From contig JBBRNX010000007.1 in the NCBI GenBank assembly GCA_038230035.1, positions 1 to 64,000 of the forward strand: a stretch of 64,000 nucleotides of DNA, given 5' to 3'. Both the position numbers and the translations under genes were made by a program. This stretch comes from Gaiella sp038230035 (GTDB lineage Bacteria; Actinomycetota; Thermoleophilia; Gaiellales; Gaiellaceae). The notes under the pieces were generated by a model. That model had not been told where the DNA came from. It was given only the letters and a program-made list of their open reading frames with translations, and did not search any database. Of the stretch, positions 55,172 to 64,000 are shown one piece after another. Position 1 is the first letter of the stretch. The number at the start of each line of letters is the position of its first letter.

Positions 55172-56650
55172 CTACGGTGCGTCGATAGCCGCCGTCGCGC
55201 GCTTCGATCTACCGCGACGAAGGACAGCGACCTCGTTCGCCTTCTCGTACAGGACCGCAGTGGCGGGCTCTGAGCGAAGGCGCGCGAGGCGCGTAACGTG
55301 CCGGCGAAGATCGAGGACGATAATTTCGTAGCCGGCCGCGATCCGCGGCCAGTCGGGTCCGCGCTGGTCGGTGAAGTCGAGCAGCGGGTCGAGCTGTCGG
55401 CGGTCGAGGAGCTCGAAACGGACGTCGTAGGCGATCCGGCCTCGCAGCGAGGGGACGCGCCAGAGCAGCCAGTCCGCGAGGCGATCGCTCGCGAACACGC
55501 GTGCCGACTGAGGCTGCTGCGCCACCTCAGTAGCCGCTTGGCCCGGCCAGTCCCGCTCGAACCATGCCGGGGGACGGCTCGCGACGACGACGAGCGCGAC
55601 CAGCAGAACGACGATCGCCGTGAGCGCGAGCAGTCGATCGAGTTGGCGCTTCCGTTGTCGCGGCTGATTGGCGCGGACGGTTCTGTCGAGGGCGCGCGGT
55701 AACAGAAGTTGCGCCGTCAGAGCGAACCAGACGATTCCACGAATGGCGAGGATCGCCTCGACAAAGGTGAGCGAGAGAATCGAAAGCTCGTAACCGTTGA
55801 AGCGCCCCCGTCTTGACACAGCGGCGGCCAACGTGGCAACCGCGACCGCGTAGAACATTGCTGTCAGAGGGGCCGGGCGGGACGGCTGCCACTCCACGAT
55901 GTAGTGGGCCAGTGGGGCATCGAAGAGCATGAGCTTGTAGTACGCAGGTAGGTGCATTGCGTATGGGGATGCGAGCACGCACGCCCATGGCAGCGCCACG
56001 AATGCGAACGACCGTAGCGAACCACGTCGATCCCGAACGACTGACGCGATGCCAGCAAGCGTGGTCAGGGTGGCGCCGAGGACGACGGACCCGTGCAAGT
56101 TGGCCCAGACGATGAGCGCCGGAAAGACGATAAGTGTGACACGCGACGGTCGTCGGACGTCTTGGGTCAGCAGGTGGATGGCCCAGACGAATAGCGGTAG
56201 AGCAAACGTCTGAGGTCGGACTTGCCAGGACCACGGCGCGACGAAGAGGCAGGGCACGGTGACGTACAGGACGCTCCTCGCCGATGCGCCCCGAAGCCGT
56301 GCGGCGACGACAGCGGACGCGAACGTCAGCGTGACCAGCCCCACGTTGATGATCACCGCAAGGCGCAGCCCGCCAAACGCCCACTCGCCGTAGAGGATGA
56401 GCTGCGCGAGCCACTGCTGGTCGGTCCAGCGTGTTCCGTGCGTCAGCACCGCGATCCCGTCCTGCGAGGGCAACCCATGCGTGGCGATCTCGCGGCCGGC
56501 TGCAAATCCCAGCCAACTGTCGCTCACGAGTAGTGCCGGCCCGAGTAGGAGCAGAGCCGCTCCCAGTAGTCCGAGCAGCATGACAAGTAGTCCATTCTCC
56601 TCGAGTAGGCGACGGGCCCGACCGATCTTGGCTGGGCCGGTGCTGCTCAT
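55172..56650 (-). CDS. Multi-pass membrane protein, GT-C-like
   Basis: 492 residues from ATG 56650. About ten membrane segments. The first outside loop reads DSWLGFAAGREIATHGLPSQ, then WTDQQWLAQLILYGEWAFGG, a layout seen in GT39/oligosaccharyl-type enzymes. A 90-residue soluble C-terminal domain (ARVFASDRLADWLLWRVPSL, GRIAYDVRFELLDRRQLDPL) is shared with many uncharacterised actinobacterial membrane proteins. Glycosyl transfer is plausible but unproved. Convergent with ftsH. Confidence 0.7.
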   Translation of the reverse strand: MSSTGPAKIGRARRLLEENGLLVMLLGLLGAALLLLGPALLVSDSWLGFAAGREIATHGLPSQDGIAVLTHGTRWTDQQWLAQLILYGEWAFGGLRLAVIINVGLVTLTFASAVVAARLRGASARSVLYVTVPCLFVAPWSWQVRPQTFALPLFVWAIHLLTQDVRRPSRVTLIVFPALIVWANLHGSVVLGATLTTLAGIASVVRDRRGSLRSFAFVALPWACVLASPYAMHLPAYYKLMLFDAPLAHYIVEWQPSRPAPLTAMFYAVAVATLAAAVSRRGRFNGYELSILSLTFVEAILAIRGIVWFALTAQLLLPRALDRTVRANQPRQRKRQLDRLLALTAIVVLLVALVVVASRPPAWFERDWPGQAATEVAQQPQSARVFASDRLADWLLWRVPSLRGRIAYDVRFELLDRRQLDPLLDFTDQRGPDWPRIAAGYEIIVLDLRRHVTRLARLRSEPATAVLYEKANEVAVLRRGRSKRATAAIDAP

Positions 56651-56879
56651 CGGTGGGCCCGCGACTCGAGCTCTCGCAATGTCCGGAGCCGCCGTTCCGG
56701 TGTGTCGCCCCGACCGCCGGTCACCGGACGGGCTCGACGCTCATCGACACGCGACTGTGGACGGGCACGACGAGCCACGGCTCGCGGCTAGGCGACGCGT
56801 CGCGGTGCCGCATCCATCGACCACGCTGCGCGTGAACCCCACCCACAGATCGTAGGCGGCGACATGGATGTCGGTGACC

Positions 56880-57153
56880 CCAGGTGGCGGGGTGCTCGGC
56901 GCGTACGAACCGGTGCGTGCACACGGACAGCGTGGTGGAGACGGTGGCGCGTCCCAGTTGACGCGAAACGACAGCGAACGTTCAGTCCTCGCGCGACGAG
57001 GAGTGCGGCGAAGGTGTGGCGGAGATCGTGGAACCGGAGCCTCGGCTTGCCGGGCGTGTCGCTGCCCGCGGGTTTGACGGCGAGATCGAGGCCGTACTCG
57101 CGGACGACATCACGGGCGTTGCGCCCGGCGTGGTCGAGCTGGTGCAGGCGCAC
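56880..57153 (-). pseudogene. Tyrosine recombinase (integrase) C-terminal remnant
   Basis: GKPRLRFHDLRHTFAALLVA contains the R-x-x-H box of phage-type integrases. Just after GLNV the frame breaks; another frame continues VVSRQLGRATVSTTLSVCTH, where the catalytic Tyr of VYTH is replaced by Cys. No N-terminal half or catalytic Arg I region is found upstream, and the tail is unlike an integrase. An old, inactive remnant between two membrane glycosyltransferase genes. Confidence 0.75.
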
Positions 57154-57221
57154 GACATAAGGACAGGCCGACGGCCGGTTTCGGGTGGTGTACGACCACC
57201 GTGGATGCGAGGGTTCCCATC

Positions 57222-59258
57222 ATGATCGCGGTAGCGCTGATCGGTGTGTTGGTCGCTAGTGCGGTGCTCGTAGCGATAACCCTGCGTCTGAGCAGCCTGG
57301 TGTCGACTGTGCTGGCTGGGTACGTCGCGCTCCTGGCGGAGACGACAGCTCTCACTGTTGGCCTCTCGCCGCTTCACCTTGTCACGCGGGGTGGGCTCGC
57401 CGTGGCGGAAGCGGTTCTCTTCGCCGGGGCGCTTGGCCTTTGGCTAACCCGCGGTCGCCCGGGCGTCCCGCTCCGCGCGATCCGTCCGGTTGTCCGCGAG
57501 ATCGTGCGTGACCCGGTCTCCGCAGCGTTCCTCGGTCTTGTGGCTGTCGCGCTCGTCTACGAGCTCGTGCTCGTACTGACGGTGCCGGCGAGCAACTGGG
57601 ACTCGTTGACCTACCACCTGGCGCGAACTGCCGCCTGGGTGCAGCACGGCGGCATCTACTGGATACCGAACGCACCGACTGACCGGATGAACGAGTTCCA
57701 GCCGATCGCGGAGCAGCAGATCCTGTTCTTGTTCGTCGCGACCGGGAAAGGAGCGCTGTTCGCGTTGCCGCAGTTCGTGGCGCAGCTTGCCCTCCTCGCC
57801 GGGGTCTACGGCGCCTCCCGCAGGCTTCTGTTCGATGCGCGGGTCGCCGCGTGTGCAGCACTCTTTTTCGCGACGTTCTCGATTGTTGCTCTCGAGGCCA
57901 CGACCTCGCAGAACGACCTGGTCGCCGCTTCGCTTCCAGTCGCGGCGATGGCCCTCCTGCTCGGTGGTGCTCCGTGCGAGATCGTTGTCGCCGGTGTCGC
58001 GGTAGGCCTCGGTCTCGGCGTGAAGCTGACGACCGCGCTCGTTCTACCGGTGCTGGTGCTGCTCGCCCTGCGACACGGCCGCCGCCGGCTCCTCCTGTTC
58101 GTGGGAGGAGCCAGTGCTGCCTTCGTCAGTCTGGGAATGTGGGGCTTTATCCTCAACATCGTCAAGACCGGCCATGTACTCGGGCACGGTGGCGGGCGCG
58201 TCGTGGACGTTGCTTCGCCTTCCTTTCCGGGAAGCCTCGTAACAGCGGTTCGGGTCGTCTACCAGTTGCTCGACCGCTCCGGCTTCCAACCCTGGACGTT
58301 GTCGCTGCTTACCGCAGCGGCGATTCTCGTCGCCGTCGTGGCGGCTTTAACGGCGCGGCTCCGGGGGTCGCGTGGGACGGCGCTCATTTATGCTGCTGCA
58401 ACCGCCGGGCCGTTTCTAGCGCCGCTCGTGGTCATCGTGGTCGCAATCTCGATCAAGGCTGTCGGGACGGGGATACATCTCCCGGTGCATGACCCGAGAA
58501 CGACCGTCGGGCGGTTCGGCTGGTACGTCAACTCGGCTGCGAACGAAGACTTCTCCGGCTTCGGCTCGCTCGGCGGTCTCGCCGTCCTCGGCATCTCGAT
58601 GCTCACGATCGCTCGTGTAATGCGACGCAGGGTTGGTCTCGCCCGGCTCGCGCTTGGCCTCGCAGTACCCGTCTTCGTCGTTCTGCTCGTACTCCAATCG
58701 AAGTACAACCCCTGGATCTCGCGATTCCTGATCATTCCTGTCGCCCTTACAGCACCGCTTTTCGCCGAACTCTTCAGACGACGCCGCTTTGCGATTGGAG
58801 TCGTCCTCGTGGCGGCGCTCACTCTCGTGCTCACTCTCGTCCGCAATCAGCACAAACCGCTCGTCAACGCTCAGGTCCCACCGTGGCGTCTGACACAGAG
58901 CGATGCTGCGGAGCTGACCTGGAGCAAAGCCGGAGCGGCCTCCCTCAAACAGATCAACCACACCGTCCCAGCCCGAGCCTGCGTCGGGGCGGTGCTCGGT
59001 CTCGACGAGCCCGCGTATCTGCTCTACGGCCCGAAACTCCAACGGCGAGTCACGTACCTGCGACGCCAGGGCGCACCGCAGGCAGCAACGCGCGACGGCC
59101 TGACCTACGTCGTAATCGGTGACATCCACACCGAAACAGTCGCCCACGCCTTCCACGCGACCGGCTGGACGATCCTCTTACTCCCAAAACTCGCGGAGCA
59201 CTCCCGCTGGGCGCTCGCGATCAGTCCGCATCGGAGCGGCGGCCACTGCGCCGCGTAA
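57222..59258 (+). CDS. GT39-like membrane glycosyltransferase
   Basis: 678 residues from ATG 57222 (GAGGG nine bases upstream; GTG 57201 also in frame). About 13 membrane segments. Catalytic-loop-like ASNWDSLTYHLARTAAWVQH with Asp, and IPNAPTDRMNEFQPIAEQQI, resemble protein/lipid mannosyltransferases of the PMT/GT39 superfamily. A soluble C-terminal region of about 110 residues follows (VGAVLGLDEPAYLLYGPKLQ). Sits next to an integrase remnant; downstream lie repeat and IS110 remnants. Confidence 0.75.
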   Translation: MIAVALIGVLVASAVLVAITLRLSSLVSTVLAGYVALLAETTALTVGLSPLHLVTRGGLAVAEAVLFAGALGLWLTRGRPGVPLRAIRPVVREIVRDPVSAAFLGLVAVALVYELVLVLTVPASNWDSLTYHLARTAAWVQHGGIYWIPNAPTDRMNEFQPIAEQQILFLFVATGKGALFALPQFVAQLALLAGVYGASRRLLFDARVAACAALFFATFSIVALEATTSQNDLVAASLPVAAMALLLGGAPCEIVVAGVAVGLGLGVKLTTALVLPVLVLLALRHGRRRLLLFVGGASAAFVSLGMWGFILNIVKTGHVLGHGGGRVVDVASPSFPGSLVTAVRVVYQLLDRSGFQPWTLSLLTAAAILVAVVAALTARLRGSRGTALIYAAATAGPFLAPLVVIVVAISIKAVGTGIHLPVHDPRTTVGRFGWYVNSAANEDFSGFGSLGGLAVLGISMLTIARVMRRRVGLARLALGLAVPVFVVLLVLQSKYNPWISRFLIIPVALTAPLFAELFRRRRFAIGVVLVAALTLVLTLVRNQHKPLVNAQVPPWRLTQSDAAELTWSKAGAASLKQINHTVPARACVGAVLGLDEPAYLLYGPKLQRRVTYLRRQGAPQAATRDGLTYVVIGDIHTETVAHAFHATGWTILLLPKLAEHSRWALAISPHRSGGHCAA

Positions 59259-59289
59259 CCGCCACCTAGTGCGCCGTCGGGGTCGGTGA

Positions 59290-59376
59290 GACCGAGCGTG
59301 GCTGAGTTGCGGTGCGGCGGAGGCGACGATCACGCGCTGTCCTCCGCGCTCCGTCGGGCTCGCGGGCCGGAGCCGC
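59290..59376. repeat. Direct repeat, left copy
   Basis: Begins GACCGAGCGTGGCTGA and ends GGGCTCGCGGGCCGGAGCCG (59357-59376). Matches 62726-62793 at both ends, with a 19-bp length difference in the middle. The two copies bracket the IS110 remnant and the orphan TadG-like gene. Confidence 0.65.
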
Positions 59377-59635
59377 GCGACAGTGTTTGCGACAGTTCGC
59401 GCGGAACTAGTCGAGGCGAGCTTCGTCAGATGGACCGAGAAGGGAGGCGTTAGGGCTCAGGAACCCGTTCGAAAGCGAGTCGACGACGTAGAGCTAACTC
59501 TGGACGGGTTCACGGCGTCCTCTATTTGGGGGCGTCTGGGTGTGGAGCTTGCTTCCGCGTCCCCATTCCCGCACTCAATGTCAGGCTTGTGTCGTGGTGG
59601 TGATGGTGTCCGGTGCTGGCTCGCCCCCCGCCCAG

Positions 59636-60133
59636 CCGAGGTGCAGGTGCGGGTCGCCCGCGAACTCGTCGTCCGCTGCCGCTCGCTCTCGCGCACGATC
59701 ATCCTGCTTGACCGCGAGCTCGAACAGAAAATCGCTGAGCTGGCCCCAGCGCTGCTCACGCTGCCCGGCTGCGGCGCGATACCGCCGCCAAGCTGCTCGC
59801 CGAGATCGGACCGATCGGCCGCTTCCAAAGCGACGCCCAACTCGCACGCCACAGCGGCGTCGCACCGCTCCAAGCAAGCTCAGGACGCGTGCAACGCCAT
59901 CGCCTTGACCGTGGCGCGGCAACCGCCAGCTCAACTGCCCGCTCTACCGGATCGCGATCACCCAGTCGCGCGTCCACCCACCCGCACGCGCCTACCTCGA
60001 GCGCAAACAAGCCGAAGGCAAAAGCAGACGCGAAGCGATCCGCTGCCTCAAACGAACCCTCGCCCGCGTCATCTTCAACAACCCTCAGAAACGAACCGCT
60101 CTTGACATCAGCAACGAACCGCTCTTGACATAG
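59636..60133 (+). pseudogene. IS110-family transposase remnant
   Basis: Frame 1: RELVVRCRSLSRTIILLDRE, then IAELAPALLTLPGCG. After a shift near 59777: AKLLAEIGPIGRFQSDAQLA, then RHSGVAPLQASSGRVQRHRL. After another near 59920: LYRIAITQSRVHPPARAYLE, then KQAEGKSRREAIRCLKRTLA and VIFNN. This is the Transposase_20 domain of IS110 elements with at least two frameshifts; the N-terminal DEDD domain is missing. Not functional. Confidence 0.85.
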
Positions 60134-60297
60134 GAGCAACACTCGCCCAGCCGTTCCATGAGCTCATCTGGAGGCGCCCACTAGACCCGATCTTGCGGAC
60201 GTTTCGCCTGGTGCATCGAGAGCGCAAGTTTCGGCTTTCTGATGCATCATGTTGGGTAGGCCGGTGAATAAACGCCGGTCGTCCCTCGGGGGAGGGG

Positions 60298-62501
60298 ATG
60301 ATCAGAGTCTTGCATTCCGTGTCGAGCGCGTTGCAGGTGCGCTGGCGGCCGAGCCCGTTGCATCGGCCTGCTGTGAGGTGCCGGGAAGAGCGTGGCTCTG
60401 TGTGGGTGAGCATGGCGTTCTTCATCCCGGTCGCGATCATCTTCGGGTTGTTTGCAGTCGATGTGGGTAACTCCTATGCGCATAAGCGCCATCTGCAAAC
60501 GCAGGTGGACGCGGCTGCACTGGCAGGCGGAACGCAGTTCAAGGTGCCCTGCACCGGTCCTGCTACGACGTCTGCGATGGTTGGCTACAACGTTGCGACC
60601 GTTGCCCGCCAGTACGCCGGCCCTTCGGCGGCTGGGAACACCGGGCCATACAACCCGCAGGTGGGTGCTACGCCAAACTCGAATTTGCACGTGCTCTTGA
60701 ACGCTGATGCATATTGGAGCCAGGGCAACAACACGGAGTTCGGTACGACCTGGGGCCAGCCCTGTGACCAGGGCTACATCGACGTGAAGGCGACGGAGAA
60801 GGATCTACCCTGGTTCTTCGGGGTCGGCTCGTTCTCGACGATCAACGCTGAAGCGCGTGCTAGGTTCGTGCAGACCCAGGCGGAAAAAGGGTTCCTCCCG
60901 CTCGCCGTGCCGGACCCGAAGATCTCCCGGGCGACAGCCACGATTCAGGCCTGTAACGCGAGTGGGACGACCACTCTGGCGAGCGCACCGTTGAGGACTC
61001 GGGCTCGGTCGTGAATGGCCTCAACATCTGGACGCCGGTCGACGCTGGCGGCAATCCGACCACAATTGCTGTCACCCTTCCTACCTGGAGCCAGTGCTCC
61101 GGGAGGGACTACATGGCCGTACGGGTGAATATCGAGATCTCGGGCAGCCCGAGCGTGATCCCGAGCCTGGCGAACTGCGGCAACCAGTTCGTCGACTGCT
61201 ACGACACCGAGGAGATGCGCGACTACAAGGTCGCGTCGGGTCAGCAGCCCGTCCAGTTCGGTGATGTGCGCCTTCCTGACCAGAACTGCAGCCCGGGCAC
61301 ACCGTACTGGTCGTCGGGCACATCTACCTCTACGCTGCCCTGCTTGTTCGGGATCAACGCGCAAGTCTGGTGGGGTGACCGCGTCGGCGCCGGCTTCACC
61401 GCCACCGCAACGGCGTCCTCGGGTGGCAGCACCTCGACCTTGGCGGGAACCGGCTTGACGACCGACGGCGGCACCCTCAGCGGCTCGGGGCTCAAGTCGG
61501 GCGATGGAACACCGGGAGCCGACCCGCAGAACGTGAGCATCAGCTACACGTGGCAGCGGACGAGCGGAACATGGCGGGGAAGCACCTGCACAGCCCAGAA
61601 CAACAACCCCTGCAAAGGGTCGTCAACGCTCGTCGTTCACCGCGCGAACGCAGACGACGCTAACCTGATCGGAAACGTCTCGGCCACCGATCTCAGCATG
61701 TCGTCGCTGGAGTCCCGCGATCACACGCTCTTCCCGGGCTCCAGCGCGCAAGGCCAGATCAACCTCAGCGTCGGCATCGCCTCGAAATTCACCCCCGGCC
61801 AGCGGCAGGTACTCCGCCTCGGCTCCTCCCAGGCAAACCAGTCGATTGTCTGCGACCCCGACTACACGCAGGGAAAGACGTTCCAGATGCTCGTCAACGG
61901 CTGCAAACCCCAGTACGGCATCAACAACCTGAACGGCACGGTCGGGAACCCGCCGACCACACCCGCGATCAGCTGGGAGCCCTGCCCGTCCAGCGGCAGC
62001 TACTTCTTCTACCCGCAAACAGGCAACACAAGCACCTGGTACTGCATGCCGACCGAACCCGGCCTGCGACCCGGACAGGTTGCCGACGGCATCGCCGCCC
62101 GCACCGGAAACTGCCAGAACATCAACAACAACAGCTGCGCCAAGACGAAATGCAACTACCCCAACAACTGGACGTCCGGCATCTCCTACGACCCCGACCT
62201 CGTCCCCGGCAGCCCCGGCTACGACCCACGTGTGATCAAGCTGTTCCTCATCCCCTCCGGCGCCCTCAACGGCTCCAACGGCAACGGTAGCGTCGAAGTC
62301 GTCGGCTTCGCCGGCTTCTACATCACCGGCTGGAAAGGCAACGGCTCCAACAACGACCCCTGCGCCAGCGACGACATACCCGCAAACCCCGGAGAAGTCA
62401 CCGGCCGCTTCGTCAAAGTCATCGACCCCAGCATCCCCGTCCCCAGCCAAGCCTGCGACCCAAACAGCGTCACCCCTTGCACCGTCGTCCTCGTCCGCTA
62501 G
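60298..62501 (+). pseudogene. Second giant TadG-like gene (one frameshift)
   Basis: From ATG 60298 (GGGGGAGGGG upstream): CREERGSVWVSMAFFIPVAI, AVDVGNSYAHKRHLQTQVDA, then DVKATEKDLPWFFGVGSFST. A one-base shift near 61000 (CCGTTGAGGACTCG) is followed by EDSGSVVNGLNIWTPVD and the whole remainder, including CGNQFVDCYDTEEMRDYKVA, SPGTPYWSSGTSTSTLPC, SWEPCPSSGS and C-terminal VVLVR. Restored length about 734 residues, clearly homologous to the 46373-48499 product. Far from the tad operon, no tad genes beside it. Frameshift may be a sequence error. Confidence 0.8.
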
Positions 62502-62650
62502 ACGATCGGCGCCCAGGCCCGTTCGATACGCGGAGAGCAAGCGGCCGCCCCACGCGACAAGTTCTCGGCGGGAGCTCAGGGCTCTGACGACGGCATCGGG
62601 AATGCCCAGCGTCAAATAACGCCACACGGCGGCTGCTGCCGCCTCACGGT
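62480..62650 (-). pseudogene. Possible 3' gene fragment antisense to the TadG-like end
   Basis: Minus-strand reading VWRYLTLGIPDAVVRALSSR, then RELVAWGGRLLSAYRTGLGA has the look of a conserved protein C-terminus (as in some glycosyltransferase/methyltransferase tails) but continues without a stop into sequence antisense to the TadG-like gene. It may be the stump of a gene cut by the insertion. No start is assigned. Confidence 0.35.
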
Positions 62651-62725
62651 TTGCACCCGGCCCCGTCACGCGCCTACGGCGCCACGCCAGGCCCCCAAGT
62701 CGGACGCAAACCGGGGGACGGCGAC

Positions 62726-62793
62726 GACGGAGCGTGGCTGATTGCGTTGCGCGCCGTCCTCCGCACTCGGACGGGCTCGCGGGCCGGAGCCGC
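62726..62793. repeat. Direct repeat, right copy
   Basis: GACGGAGCGTGGCTGA at the start and GGGCTCGCGGGCCGGAGCCG near the end, matching 59290-59376. Ends about 60 bp before the next gene (62854), so one copy was probably that gene's native upstream region. The rest of the gap 62502-62853 holds only the fragment noted at 62480-62650. Confidence 0.65.
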
Positions 62794-62853
62794 TTGTACC
62801 GTGACGGCTGTGAATCGCCGCTGCCAGCCGGGCTCGCCGAGGAGACGGGCGCA

Positions 62854-63801
62854 GTGACCGCACGCCGTCGCGCCGTCATCATCGGCCTCGTCGTCGGAGT
62901 GCCGCTGAGCGCGGTCTTCCTGTGGCTCGCCGTCAGGAGCACCGACCTCGGCATGGTCTGGCGCACGCTGAAGGCCGCGCACGGCTGGACGCTCGTCGGA
63001 GCCGTCGTGGCGATGGCGATGGTCTACGTCGTCCAGGCGTTCCGCTGGCGGGTCATTGCCCACGGGCATGCATCGAGGGGGCGCTACGTCGAGCTCGTAA
63101 CGAGCGGTGTCGCGGCAAACAACGTGCTCCCCGGGCGACTCGGTGACGGCTTGCGTGGCGTCTGGCTGGCCCGCGCCGAGGGGATTCCGTCCGGGCGGGC
63201 GCTTGCAACCGTCGTCTTCGACCGCGCTGCAGATGTCGTCGCGCTCGTAGCGCTGCTGGCCATCTCTCTGCCGTTCACCGTCCGCCCGACCTGGCTCGTC
63301 AAGGTGGGAATCGGCGGACTCGGGCTCGCGGTTCTCATAGCAGGGTTCCTCGTCGCCGCGCGCGTCGTCGCGCGGCTTCATACCCGAGCCGATCGGGTTC
63401 GCTCGCGAGCTCGCCGCGTCGCGCGCGACCTGCTCGACGGGCTGTCGGACCCGCCGAGCATCGGCCGGATCGTGGTCGGGCTCGCACTCAGCTCCGTCGC
63501 CTGGGGTGTGTGGAGCCTAGGCGCGTGGCTCGTTGCTCGAAGCTTGCAGATCGATCTCTCCGTCACCGATTCTCTGCTCGTCGCGGCTGTGATCAATCTC
63601 GGGGTCGCAATACCCTCGTCACCCGGGTTTGTCGGCACGTACCAGTGGCTTGGTGTCTCGACCCTCTCACTGCTGCATATCGACCGCGACAATGCGCTCT
63701 CGTTCGCGATCCTCCTGCATGCAGCGTGGTTCGTGCCGACGACGCTCGCCGGCGGGGTGATCCTCGGCTACCGCCTCCGCGGCCGAGGAAGGGGGCGCTA
63801 A
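62854..63801 (+). CDS. LPG synthase/flippase-like membrane protein (UPF0104, AglD type)
   Basis: 315 residues from GTG 62854 (GGAG nine bases upstream). About eight membrane segments. Family pattern QAFRWRVIAHGHASRGRYVE, NNVLPGRLGDGLRGVWLARA, TVVFDRAADVVALVALLA and VAIPSSPGFVGTYQWLGVST matches the lysylphosphatidylglycerol_TM family, often fused or adjacent to polyprenyl-phosphate glycosyltransferases. Its stop overlaps that of the convergent GT2 gene. Likely moves or modifies an envelope lipid/glycolipid. Confidence 0.88.
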   Translation: MTARRRAVIIGLVVGVPLSAVFLWLAVRSTDLGMVWRTLKAAHGWTLVGAVVAMAMVYVVQAFRWRVIAHGHASRGRYVELVTSGVAANNVLPGRLGDGLRGVWLARAEGIPSGRALATVVFDRAADVVALVALLAISLPFTVRPTWLVKVGIGGLGLAVLIAGFLVAARVVARLHTRADRVRSRARRVARDLLDGLSDPPSIGRIVVGLALSSVAWGVWSLGAWLVARSLQIDLSVTDSLLVAAVINLGVAIPSSPGFVGTYQWLGVSTLSLLHIDRDNALSFAILLHAAWFVPTTLAGGVILGYRLRGRGRGR

Positions 63802-64000
63802 TCGACGCGGCAGCGGAGGAGCGTCCACAGGACGCGTAGTCCGTCGAGCGAAGTCAGCTTCTTGCCGTCCTCACGGGAGCGTGCCCGGTAGGAGATCTGC
63901 ACCTCGTGGATCCGCACGCCCGAGCGAAGCAGGCGCGCGGCGATCTCCGGCTCGATCGCGAACCCTCGCTCGCGCAGCTGCAGCGAGCGGAACAGCTGCG
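63798..64000 (-). CDS. GT2 family glycosyltransferase, C-terminal end (runs off the window)
   Basis: 67 visible residues: RERGFAIEPEIAARLLRSGV, VRIHEVQISYRARSREDGKK, LTSLDGLRVLWTLLRCRVD. This is the standard tail of dolichol/polyprenyl-phosphate-sugar synthases (DPM1-like): E-P-E-I, ISYR-x-R and the G-K-K-x-x-x-x-DG motif. It probably makes the polyprenyl-phosphate sugar used by the GT-C enzymes nearby. The gene start and catalytic DxD lie beyond the window. Confidence 0.85.
   Translation of the reverse strand, partial: QLFRSLQLRERGFAIEPEIAARLLRSGVRIHEVQISYRARSREDGKKLTSLDGLRVLWTLLRCRVD

Noticed and set aside
59386..59420. Peptide-like TVRAELVEASF stretch
   Set aside because: Resembles the translation of a common intergenic repeat seen in many genomes rather than a gene; no second copy found here.
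59440..59500. Possible tRNA-like GTTCGAA loop
   Set aside because: No cloverleaf or acceptor stem can be folded around it.
61623..62966. Long minus-strand open frame antisense to the TadG-like copy
   Set aside because: Most of it is a Gly/Val/Asp-rich shadow; only the part at about 62480-62650 looks protein-like and is listed separately.

Overview
The window is a high-GC, gene-dense bacterial chromosome segment with many GTG/TTG starts, 4-bp ATGA/GTGA gene overlaps and actinobacterial-type gene content: a fused trpCF, a large Tad/Flp pilus locus, an M42 peptidase, and DUF4242, DUF1326 and DUF4314 proteins. I infer a soil actinobacterium, possibly Thermoleophilia-like (Gaiella/Solirubrobacter relatives). 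No rRNA or tRNA is present to confirm this.

Layout. 1-2.8 kb: a cut-off transposase, two coupled membrane proteins, and a TetR regulator divergent from a DUF4242 gene across a clear operator/promoter. 2.9-9.1 kb: a glycosyltransferase, then an XRE-cupin regulator followed by potA-potD-potB-potC (spermidine/putrescine-type ABC importer). 9.1-13.3 kb: redox and stress genes (flavin reductase, YceI, two MarR regulators, methyltransferase, YqgE), several carrying single frameshifts. 13.35-20.08 kb: a complete tryptophan operon on the minus strand, trpL-E-G-D-CF-B-(DUF1345)-A. It has a Trp-codon leader peptide and an attenuator terminator, and two copies of a short palindromic repeat, one of them in frame inside trpC. 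20-31 kb: EamA exporter, DUF1326, SDR, StyA-like monooxygenase, M42 peptidase, thiolase, 3-hydroxyacyl-CoA dehydrogenase, acyl-CoA dehydrogenase and corrinoid adenosyltransferase, a set consistent with acyl-CoA metabolism.

31.3-50 kb is a type IVc (Tad/Flp) pilus and signalling region: prepilin peptidase, a triple-GAF GGDEF protein, a coiled-coil protein, a CAP-domain protein, an ECF sigma factor with a built-in zinc anti-sigma motif and membrane anchor, a NarL-type histidine kinase, and a DUF192-receiver-like fusion. These are followed by tadC, a VWA-tadB fusion, tadA, tadZ, cpaB, a giant TadG-like protein, tadE and three Flp pilins. Two very strong hairpins separate the pilins from the assembly genes.

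50-64 kb is a cell-envelope region of multi-pass glycosyltransferases, an FtsH protease, a lysyl-transferase/flippase-like protein and a GT2 end. Remnants of a tyrosine integrase and an IS110 transposase interrupt it. It also holds an orphan second copy of the giant TadG-like gene, bracketed by imperfect direct repeats.

At least five otherwise intact genes carry one small frameshift each, two of them at or next to runs of a single base. Sequencing or assembly indels are therefore as likely as true pseudogenes.
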